Below, in pieces: positions 1-6,066 of a DNA stretch of 6,707 nt (positions are counted from its first letter, which is position 1; each line of letters begins with the position of its first letter). The translations under genes and the position numbers were made by a program. Where the stretch lies: positions 1-6,707 of the forward strand of contig JAGDAM010000355.1 in NCBI GenBank assembly GCA_017959485.1, in the 5' to 3' direction. The notes below the pieces were generated by a model. The model searched no databases, had not been told where the DNA came from, and was given only the letters and a program-made list of their open reading frames with translations. Origin of the DNA: Clostridia bacterium (GTDB taxonomy: Bacteria; Bacillota_A; Clostridia; Oscillospirales; CAG-272).

Positions 1-683
1 CTTCCAGAATGGGAGGCCCGGATAAACTCCACCTTCCTCTCTGCGGGATGCCGGTAGTCGTTCATTCGCTCCTTGCCTACGAGGCGGCGGCCTATATCGA
101 CGTCATATGTGCCGTCGTAAAAAAAGATGATATTTCTCTTTTCGAAACCTACCGCGAGAAATTCGCGATAAAGAAACTGACCTTGGTAGTTCCGGGGTCG
201 GATACGCGGCAGAAATCGGTTCTCCGCGGAGTCGATGCACTCTCGGAATACAATCCCGATTATTTCGCGATAGCCGACGGAGCGCGTCCGCTGACCGATC
301 CGAGGACAATTGATCTGTGCTGCCTTGCCGCGTACAGATTCGGAGCCGCGACCGCGGCGGTCCCGGCGACCGATACGGTAAAGATCCGCGACTCCCGCGG
401 ATTCATTACCGAAACCCCCGACCGTTCGAACTGCGTGCTTGCCGCCACACCCCAGGTGTTTTCGGCGAATCTATACCGCGCCGCCGCGTATACCGCGCTC
501 GAAGCGGGTTTCGAAGCCACGGACGACAACTCGCTCGTCGAACGCATCGGCAGACAGGTGTTTACCGTTGAATGTCCTTCGGACAACATAAAAATTACAC
601 TGCCTTCCGACCTTGCCGCCGCGGAAGCTTATATGAAACTGAGAATAAATTCGGATACCGATACGCCGGGAGGTACGGAATGA
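1..683 (+). CDS. ispD: 2-C-methyl-D-erythritol 4-phosphate cytidylyltransferase, 5' end missing
   Basis: This cytoplasmic enzyme of the MEP isoprenoid pathway joins CTP and methylerythritol 4-phosphate to make CDP-methylerythritol. The frame is already open at the window edge: codons for Ser-Arg precede the Met at base 9, giving the SRMGGPDK end of the family's N-terminal AAGxGxRMG nucleotide loop. That Met is therefore internal, and roughly 15-20 residues lie upstream. The conserved loop lysine is encoded at 24-26. Further family motifs follow in order: [18 protein letters not shown] (usually HDAARP; the Asp is kept, the His is Ala), [19 protein letters not shown] and [10 protein letters not shown]. 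The C-terminus is complete, with a short polar tail. The stop codon overlaps the ispF start, the usual sign of translational coupling, and pairing with ispF is common. Identification is firm. Confidence 0.95.
   Translation, partial: SRMGGPDKLHLPLCGMPVVVHSLLAYEAAAYIDVICAVVKKDDISLFETYREKFAIKKLTLVVPGSDTRQKSVLRGVDALSEYNPDYFAIADGARPLTDPRTIDLCCLAAYRFGAATAAVPATDTVKIRDSRGFITETPDRSNCVLAATPQVFSANLYRAAAYTALEAGFEATDDNSLVERIGRQVFTVECPSDNIKITLPSDLAAAEAYMKLRINSDTDTPGGTE
668..673 (+). promoter_or_regulatory. Ribosome binding site of ispF
   Basis: GGGAGG lies six bases before the ATG at 680, inside the last codons of ispD. It fixes the ispF start at 680. The same frame is open further upstream, with another ATG at 572, but that would add 36 residues that do not resemble the family. 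Confidence 0.75.
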
Positions 684-1159
684 TACGGGTAGGAGAAGGA
701 TACGACGTCCACCGGCTCGTAAAAGGACGTCAGCTGATTATCGGCGGAGTTACAATTGACTATCCGCTGGGGCTCGACGGTCATTCGGACGCCGACGTCC
801 TCGCACACGCGATAACCGACGCTATCTTCGGCTCTCTCGCGCTCGGCGATATCGGTTCGCATTTCCCCGACACCGACGACCGATATCGGGGAGCCGACAG
901 CATGCTGCTGCTCGCCGAAACCGGAAGAATACTCAAATCACATGGATTCAACGTCGTCAATATCGACTCTACGGTAATCGCCCAGAAGCCGAAAATGGCG
1001 CCTCATATCAATTCAATGAGAGAGAATATCGCCCGCGCGCTCGGAATCGACGCGTCGGCGGTCAGCGTCAAGGCGAAAACCGAGGAAGGGCTCGGATTTA
1101 CCGGCCGGCAGGAAGGTATCGCTGCGCGTGCAGTATGCCTCGTTACAGACGAAAACTGA
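680..1159 (+). CDS. ispF: 2-C-methyl-D-erythritol 2,4-cyclodiphosphate synthase
   Basis: This enzyme cyclises CDP-methylerythritol 2-phosphate to methylerythritol 2,4-cyclodiphosphate with release of CMP. It acts two steps after IspD and is normally a cytoplasmic homotrimer. The 159-residue length is standard. The opening [10 protein letters not shown] supplies the metal ligands Asp9 and His11, and [15 protein letters not shown] supplies the third ligand His43. The [10 protein letters not shown] segment and the C-terminal [14 protein letters not shown] motif, which lines the CDP site, are both intact. The start at 680 overlaps the ispD stop (ATGA) and has a strong ribosome binding site. IspD and IspF are separate here and not fused, unlike in some proteobacteria. 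Nothing looks damaged. Confidence 0.97.
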   Translation: MIRVGEGYDVHRLVKGRQLIIGGVTIDYPLGLDGHSDADVLAHAITDAIFGSLALGDIGSHFPDTDDRYRGADSMLLLAETGRILKSHGFNVVNIDSTVIAQKPKMAPHINSMRENIARALGIDASAVSVKAKTEEGLGFTGRQEGIAARAVCLVTDEN

Positions 1160-1177
1160 AAGAAAGAATCATATAAA

Positions 1178-1867
1178 ATGGACAAACCTGGCAGAAAGAT
1201 TATCATATCGCCCTCTCTGCTCGCGGCTGATTTTTCGCGTCTCGGCGAACATGTCGCGTCACTCGGCGGCGCCGCCGAATGGCTTCACCTCGACGTAATG
1301 GACGGACATTTCGTGCCGAACATGTCGATAGGCCCCTGCGTGATCAAATCTTTGCGAAAACGGAGCGGCCTCTTTTTCGACGTTCATCTGATGATCGAAC
1401 GACCCGATCTCTACGCCGACGCCTTCATCGAAGCCGGAGCCGATCTTGTGAATTTTCACGTTGAAACCGATATTGACACAGACGCTCTGATAAATCATCT
1501 GAGGAGCCGCGGCGTTAAAGTCGGACTGACTCTCTCGCCCGACACCCCGGCCTGGGCTGTTTACCCATACCTTTCGCAAGTTGATATGATTCTTGTGATG
1601 ACAGTCTACCCCGGATTCGGCGGCCAGAAATTCATCTCAAGAATGCTCGGCAAGATTCGGACGCTCCGCGAAGCGATCGACAGACAGGGACTGAACGTTC
1701 TTATCGAAGCCGACGGCGGAATCGGACCCGACAACGCAGCCTCGCTGGCCGCGGCCGGATGCGACGTGCTCGTCGCGGGTTCATCGGTATTCGGTAAAGA
1801 CGATCCCGCCGCGGCCTGCCGCATGATCAGCGAGTCCGCCCACTCCGGAATACGCGGAATAATTTGA
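1178..1867 (+). CDS. rpe: Ribulose-phosphate 3-epimerase
   Basis: This enzyme interconverts ribulose 5-phosphate and xylulose 5-phosphate in the non-oxidative pentose phosphate pathway, as a metal-dependent TIM barrel in the cytoplasm. The 229 residues match the family length. Visible motifs are SPSLLAAD (11-18), HLDVMDGHFVPN with metal ligands His37 and Asp39, DVHLMIERP with His70, YPGFGGQKF (144-152), EADGGI with Asp179, and VAGSSVFG for phosphate binding (199-206). Position 144 is Tyr where Asn or Glu is usual before PGFGG. The ATG at 1178 is 18 bases after ispF and has only a weak purine-rich stretch (AAGAA, 1164-1168) before it, so translation may depend partly on coupling to ispF. The allulose and tagatose epimerases are relatives, but these motifs favour Rpe. 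The gene probably belongs to the ispD-ispF transcript. Confidence 0.94.
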   Translation: MDKPGRKIIISPSLLAADFSRLGEHVASLGGAAEWLHLDVMDGHFVPNMSIGPCVIKSLRKRSGLFFDVHLMIERPDLYADAFIEAGADLVNFHVETDIDTDALINHLRSRGVKVGLTLSPDTPAWAVYPYLSQVDMILVMTVYPGFGGQKFISRMLGKIRTLREAIDRQGLNVLIEADGGIGPDNAASLAAAGCDVLVAGSSVFGKDDPAAACRMISESAHSGIRGII

Positions 1868-1951
1868 TTCAAGTCTTTTACTAAGCGCTCCGTTTTCCGC
1901 GATATATACGCCAGACAAAAAATATGTATAATTTGAAAGACTGAATCAAAT
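1862..1951. repeat. Long imperfect inverted repeat spanning the rpe-fusion gene gap
   Basis: The left arm ATTTGATTCAAGTCTTT (1862-1878) is the reverse complement of the right arm AAAGACTGAATCAAAT (1936-1951) apart from one missing base, so 16 of 17 positions agree. The arms are 57 bases apart. The left arm covers the rpe stop codon, and the right arm covers the first two bases of the next gene's ATG. Each arm also holds a small palindrome: TTGA-T-TCAA at 1864-1872 and TGA-A-TCA at 1942-1948. This could be a pair of operator sites for the XRE domain encoded just downstream, or a hairpin in the read-through transcript. No T-run follows, so it is not a standard terminator. Confidence 0.7.
1927..1932 (+). 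promoter_or_regulatory. Candidate -10 promoter box of the fusion gene
   Basis: A perfect TATAAT lies 17 bases before the ATG at 1950. The -35 position at 17-base spacing (1904-1909, ATATAC) is a poor match to TTGACA, so the promoter would be weak or need an activator. A start about seven bases downstream would put transcription initiation near 1939, inside the right arm of the inverted repeat, leaving a leader of only about ten bases. Confidence 0.4.
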
Positions 1952-4235
1952 GAACAGCAATAAAGAAATCAAAGAAGTTGCCGCCCGAGTGCGGACGCTG
2001 CGCGAAGTCTCGGGAATGACCGAGGCCGAGGCAGCCGCGAAAACCGAGGTATCGGTTGAAGAATACCGCGAGCTCGAGCTTGGACTGCGCGACTTCCCCT
2101 TTACTTTTATCTATAAAGCCGCCGCGACCTTCGGCGTCGAAATGCGGGATATCCTCGAGGGCACCAGCCCCAATCTTTCGCTTTACACGGTCACCCGCAA
2201 GGGCGAGGGCATGGCGATCGCGAGGAACACCGGCTTTACCTATCACAACCTCGCCCCCTCCTTCAAGCACAAAGCCGCCGAGCCCTTCTGGGTCTCGATC
2301 CCGGCGGAGACCGAGAACGAGCCGCCGGTATTCGCGCGGCACAACGGGCAGGAAATCGATATCGTCATCAAAGGCACGCTTGAGGTTCGGATTCACAACC
2401 GCATTGAAATTCTCGGCGAAGGCGATACCATATACTACAACAGCTCGAATCCGCACGCACTTCGCGCGCTCGGCGGAAAAAAATGCGAAATCTACGCTAT
2501 TGTTCTTAAATCCGACGAGGACGACACCTCCTTCGATCAGGAACCTCTCGCGCACGTCACGCGCGAGGACAACGAGGCGACCAAGAGCGTGGCCGAGAGG
2601 TTCATCTCTCTCGGTTACGACCAGGACGGCGTCGTAAACAGCATCGAATTCACCAATGAAAACAGTTTCAACTTCGCCTACGACATAGTCGACAAAATCG
2701 CCGAGGCGACGCCCGGGAAGCGCGCGATGGTCTGGGTCGGAGCCGATCACCGCGATCACACCTTCACCTTCGCCGAGATGTCGAGATACTCGAATATGAC
2801 GGCGAACTATCTCTCGTCGCTCGGAATCAAAAAGGGCGACAGAGTTATGGTAGTCCTGAAGCGCCATTACCAGTTCTGGTTCGCGATGCTCGCGCTGCAC
2901 AAGATGGGCGCGATCGCGATCCCCGCGACGAATCAGCTCGTTCTTCACGATTTCGAATACCGCTTCGAGAAGGCCGGAGTCAGGGCGATTCTCTGCACCG
3001 CCGACGGCGACACCGCCTCGCACGCCGAGCGCGCCGCGGCCGCCTATTCCGGAATGATAAAGATACTCGTCGGCGGAAAGAGGGACGGCTGGCTCGACTT
3101 CAACAGCGAAATGCCGCTCTGCTCGGATAAATTCCCGCGCACGTCCGAAACGCCCTGCGGAGACGACCCGATGCTTATGCTCTTTACGTCGGGCACGTCG
3201 GGCTATCCGAGGATCGCTCTGCACAACTATAAATACCCTCTCGGGCATTACATCACCGCCCGCAACTGGCACACCGTCAGACCCGACGGACTGCATTTCA
3301 CCGTGTCGGACACCGGCTGGGGCAAGGCGCTCTGGGGCAAGTTCTACGGACAGTGGCTATGCGAGGCCGCCGTCTTCACCTACGACTTCGACCGATTCAA
3401 CCCGGCCGATATGCTCCCGCTTTTCGCGAAGTACCATATCACTACCTTCTGCGCGCCTCCGACAATCTACAGATACCTGATTCGCGAGGATCTCTCGAAA
3501 TACGACCTGAGCTCGATCAAATACGCGACGACGGCAGGCGAAGCGCTCAACCCCGAGGTATCCAACATCTTCTACAACACGACCGGAATTCGCCTTATGG
3601 AGGCCTTCGGTCAGACCGAAACGACGCTCGTCATAGGCAACTTCCTCGGCATGACGCCCAAGGTCGGCTCGATGGGCAGGCCCTCTCCGCTTTACAAGGT
3701 TGAACTGCTTAACGCCGAAGGAAAGCCCTGCGAACCCGGCGAGACGGGTGAGATCTGCATAGACGTAAGCCACGGCCGTCCCTGCGGGCTCTTTATGAAT
3801 TATTACAACGATCCCGAAGCGACCGCCGAGGCTATACACGACGGATACTACCACACCTGTGACACCGCGACGCGCGACGAAGACGGCTACTACTTCTACG
3901 TCAGCCGCATCGACGACGTCATCAAGTCGAGCGGATACCGCATCGGCCCGTTCGAGATCGAAAGCGTCATTATGGAACTCCCGTACGTTCTTGAGTGCGC
4001 GATCACCGCCGTACCCGACCCGATCAGAGGTCAGATAGTGAAAGCCTCGATCATTCTCACCCGCGGAACGGTCGGAACAGACGAACTCAAGAAAGAGATT
4101 CAGACCTACGTCAAAACGCATACGGCTCCATACAAATACCCGAGAATCGTCGATTTCGTCACCGAGCTTCCCAAGACGATAAGCGGAAAGGTCCGCAGAT
4201 TCGTCATCAGGAACCAGGATATGCAGGGAAAATAA
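1950..4235 (+). CDS. XRE helix-turn-helix / cupin / acyl-CoA synthetase (AMP-forming) fusion protein
   Basis: This is one continuous 761-residue frame with three parts. Residues 11-69 form an XRE-type helix-turn-helix (TEAEAAAKT then SVEEYRELELG). Residues 110-188 form a cupin sensor with His131, Glu135 and His169 at the usual metal or ligand positions. Residues 236-755 form an adenylating acyl-CoA synthetase resembling the medium-chain (ACSM) group. Synthetase landmarks are the phosphate loop FTSGTSGYPR (412-421, with Arg where Lys is usual), the SDTGWGKALWGK segment, EAFGQTETT with Glu557, Asp638, RIDDVIKSSGYRIGPFE from 653, and the catalytic lysine Lys747 in PKTISGKVRR. Expected chemistry is carboxylic acid + ATP + CoA to acyl-CoA + AMP + PPi; the acid is unknown. 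There is no signal peptide or membrane segment. A stop codon at 1929-1931 closes the frame upstream, so 1950 is the natural start, with a weak GAAAG (1935-1939) before it. Family assignments are firm; the regulatory role is inferred. Confidence 0.92.
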   Translation: MNSNKEIKEVAARVRTLREVSGMTEAEAAAKTEVSVEEYRELELGLRDFPFTFIYKAAATFGVEMRDILEGTSPNLSLYTVTRKGEGMAIARNTGFTYHNLAPSFKHKAAEPFWVSIPAETENEPPVFARHNGQEIDIVIKGTLEVRIHNRIEILGEGDTIYYNSSNPHALRALGGKKCEIYAIVLKSDEDDTSFDQEPLAHVTREDNEATKSVAERFISLGYDQDGVVNSIEFTNENSFNFAYDIVDKIAEATPGKRAMVWVGADHRDHTFTFAEMSRYSNMTANYLSSLGIKKGDRVMVVLKRHYQFWFAMLALHKMGAIAIPATNQLVLHDFEYRFEKAGVRAILCTADGDTASHAERAAAAYSGMIKILVGGKRDGWLDFNSEMPLCSDKFPRTSETPCGDDPMLMLFTSGTSGYPRIALHNYKYPLGHYITARNWHTVRPDGLHFTVSDTGWGKALWGKFYGQWLCEAAVFTYDFDRFNPADMLPLFAKYHITTFCAPPTIYRYLIREDLSKYDLSSIKYATTAGEALNPEVSNIFYNTTGIRLMEAFGQTETTLVIGNFLGMTPKVGSMGRPSPLYKVELLNAEGKPCEPGETGEICIDVSHGRPCGLFMNYYNDPEATAEAIHDGYYHTCDTATRDEDGYYFYVSRIDDVIKSSGYRIGPFEIESVIMELPYVLECAITAVPDPIRGQIVKASIILTRGTVGTDELKKEIQTYVKTHTAPYKYPRIVDFVTELPKTISGKVRRFVIRNQDMQGK

Positions 4236-4237
4236 GC

Positions 4238-4242
4238 GGAGG
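4238..4242 (+). promoter_or_regulatory. Ribosome binding site of the lipoprotein gene
   Basis: GGAGG lies nine bases before the ATG at 4252 and three bases after the stop of the fusion gene. It supports this start, which also yields a proper signal peptide. Confidence 0.7.
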
Positions 4243-4251
4243 CAATCGCAG

Positions 4252-6045
4252 ATGGCACATCTCCGAAAAATCATTCTTACGGCAGTTTCGATAATTCTTA
4301 CTGCTTGCACGGTTTCGTCCTGCGTCGGACGAACCGTACCGCCGACTGACGTACCCGGAACTTCCGGCGTCGTCACCACGGCCTCGCCCGAACCGACCGG
4401 AGAACCCGAAATACCCGTCCCGGGCGAAAAAATAGAGGTGCGCATAGGCGACTCTTCAACCGCATACAAGCTCGTGCGCCCGGACAAGGACAACACGGCA
4501 AGGACGAAAATACTGGTCGATCTCAACAATTATTTCAAGGAAATCGCGGGGTTTTCGCTGACGCCGATGACCGACTGGCATAAGGCCGGCGACAAGCTGC
4601 CCGAACTTGAAATACTCCTCGGCAACACCGACCGCGACGAGACGCGCGACGCTATGTCGCGAATAGGCTACGACGGTTTCTCGGTAACAAAGTACGGCGA
4701 AAAGATCGTCATAGCGGCGCACAAGCGCGAAAAGCTCCTCGAAGCCGTCGAGTATTTCAAAACCTGTCTTTCGGTAACCGAGGAAGACGGCAAAAAGGTT
4801 CTCTGGTTCAAAGGCGAAAACCACGTTGAGGATTCCGACACCGCGTGGAAATACTTCTTCGGCTCCGACGCGCCGCTTGAAAACTACCGGATAGTCTGCG
4901 ACAAAAGCGAAAAAAAGATCGCGGGCGCCTGCTCGGATCTGCAGCGAGAAATTAGAACCGCGTTCGGCGTCTCTCTCGATATCAAGGACGCGCTCGCGGT
5001 CGCTTCAAATCTTGAAATCATCGTCGGCGAATGCGCCCGTCCCGAATCCCGCGCCTCTCTCTCCGCCCTTTCCGGCATAGAGTACACAATATGCGTCTGC
5101 GGCGATAACAGCTCAAAGATTTTCATCGGCGGGCTTACGCCCGAAACCACCGTCGTGGCCGTAAAACGCTTCATTTCAAAGTTTGTCAACAGCTTATACA
5201 GCAACAGCATTATCATGGAAAACAACTATTCCGAACTTGAACTCGCATACAGCTATCAAGATTCAAACGTTCTTGCCGACGGAGCCGACATCCGGATTAT
5301 GTCTTTCAATCTGCTCACCGAGCTCTGGGATCTCAAGCTTCCGATAGCCGGGCGCGACGTAATCGCGAACGACCTTATCAGATACTATTCTCCCGACGTC
5401 GTAGGTCTGCAGGAGGTATCCGACGGCTGGCACGCGACTCTCGCGAAGCTCTTCGGAAGCGATTACAAAATCACGGACACGAGGAACGGCCAGGGCAGGA
5501 CGAACTTCTCGACGCTCGCCTACAACACCGCGAAGACGAAGATGCTGGATCACGGAGTGACAGTCTTCTCGAAAGGCAACGACACGCGCCTGCGGCTCGC
5601 GACCTGGGGATATTTCGAGCAGATTTCGTCGGGCAAAAAGTATATCGTAGTCTCGACGCACTGGGACCTCGGGAAGAACGCGGAATACCAGATGATTCAC
5701 TCGAACGAGATGGCGGACCTTGTGCTCGACCTCGGAAAACGCTTCGGCTGTCCGGTTATCACCACCGGCGACTACAACTCAAACGAGAACTCCGATCCTT
5801 ATATCAACTACGTTATGAAGACCGGATACATAGACGCCAAGCACAACTGCAAAAACGTCAACAGGTATTCAAACGGCACGCACTCTGTTGGATCCTCTCC
5901 GAGCATCGGCGCGGGACTGCTCTCTATCGACCACATATTCGGCTCGACCGGAGTGGAATTCCTCTATTTCAACGTGCTTGTCGACAGCTTTGTAAACGAG
6001 GCGTCCGACCACAACCCGATTTACGCTGATATTAAACTACCCTAA
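4252..6045 (+). CDS. Lipoprotein with two tandem alpha/beta domains and a C-terminal endonuclease/exonuclease/phosphatase domain
   Basis: This is a predicted surface-anchored metal-dependent phosphoesterase of 597 residues. A type II signal peptide opens it (HLRK, then a hydrophobic stretch), with Cys19 in LTAC as the likely lipidated residue; Cys24 in VSSC is a second option. A Pro/Thr/Gly-rich linker covers about 27-58. Two similar units follow, about 84-170 and 223-308: LEILLG (119), IVIAAH (152) and AVEYF (165) are echoed by LEIIVG (254), IFIGGL (290) and AVKRF (303). They recall the small domain before the catalytic barrel of some glycoside hydrolases. From about 345 the phosphoesterase domain is complete: Asn353 in SFNLL, Glu388 in LQEVS, His470 in STHWD, Asp507 and Asn509 in GDYNS, Asp560 and His561 in IDHIF, and Asp586 and His587 in SDHNP. 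DNA, RNA, phospholipids or sugar phosphates are all possible substrates. It sits 16 bases after the fusion gene and 21 before nagB. Confidence 0.88.
   Translation: MAHLRKIILTAVSIILTACTVSSCVGRTVPPTDVPGTSGVVTTASPEPTGEPEIPVPGEKIEVRIGDSSTAYKLVRPDKDNTARTKILVDLNNYFKEIAGFSLTPMTDWHKAGDKLPELEILLGNTDRDETRDAMSRIGYDGFSVTKYGEKIVIAAHKREKLLEAVEYFKTCLSVTEEDGKKVLWFKGENHVEDSDTAWKYFFGSDAPLENYRIVCDKSEKKIAGACSDLQREIRTAFGVSLDIKDALAVASNLEIIVGECARPESRASLSALSGIEYTICVCGDNSSKIFIGGLTPETTVVAVKRFISKFVNSLYSNSIIMENNYSELELAYSYQDSNVLADGADIRIMSFNLLTELWDLKLPIAGRDVIANDLIRYYSPDVVGLQEVSDGWHATLAKLFGSDYKITDTRNGQGRTNFSTLAYNTAKTKMLDHGVTVFSKGNDTRLRLATWGYFEQISSGKKYIVVSTHWDLGKNAEYQMIHSNEMADLVLDLGKRFGCPVITTGDYNSNENSDPYINYVMKTGYIDAKHNCKNVNRYSNGTHSVGSSPSIGAGLLSIDHIFGSTGVEFLYFNVLVDSFVNEASDHNPIYADIKLP
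4309..4337 (+). other. Hairpin in the signal-peptide coding region
   Basis: ACGGTTTCGTCC (4309-4320) pairs with GGACGAACCGT (4327-4337) over 11 base pairs, with one bulged T and a six-base loop. It lies about 60 bases into the lipoprotein gene, over codons 20-29, across the second possible lipid-attachment cysteine. There is no T-run after it, so it is not a terminator. It might slow translation or stabilise the message, or it may be chance. Confidence 0.45.
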
Positions 6046-6051
6046 CAGCAG

Positions 6052-6057
6052 AAAGGA
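6052..6057 (+). promoter_or_regulatory. Ribosome binding site of nagB
   Basis: AAAGGA lies nine bases before the ATG at 6067 in the short gap after the lipoprotein gene. It supports that start. Confidence 0.65.
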
Positions 6058-6066
6058 CCGAACAGT

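Noticed and set aside
572..679. Upstream extension of ispF to an ATG at 572
   Set aside because: The extra 36 residues lie in ispD coding sequence and do not match IspF; the ATG at 680 has the ribosome site and the standard length.
847..888. Ten-base inverted repeat CGATATCGGT / ACCGATATCG inside ispF
   Set aside because: It sits in conserved coding sequence ([14 protein letters not shown]), has a 22-base loop and no associated signal; most likely codon coincidence.
1868..1949. Rho-independent terminator between rpe and the fusion gene
   Set aside because: The only strong pairing is the long inverted repeat with a 57-base loop; it is AT-rich at the ends and is not followed by a T-run.
2056..2637. 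Open frame of 193 codons on the + strand in another frame inside the fusion gene
   Set aside because: The product is almost all Ser, Arg, Pro and Thr, typical of out-of-frame reading; the frame starting at 1950 gives clear HTH and cupin domains.
1881..3296. Long open frame of 471 codons on the - strand opposite the first half of the fusion gene
   Set aside because: It has no recognisable motifs, is rich in Arg, Val and Asp as expected from the reverse complement of GC-rich coding sequence, and lies wholly opposite a convincing gene.
3357..4529. Open frame of 390 codons on the - strand opposite the end of the fusion gene and the start of the lipoprotein gene
   Set aside because: It spans the junction of two well-supported genes, has no family resemblance, and its composition is that of a shadow frame.
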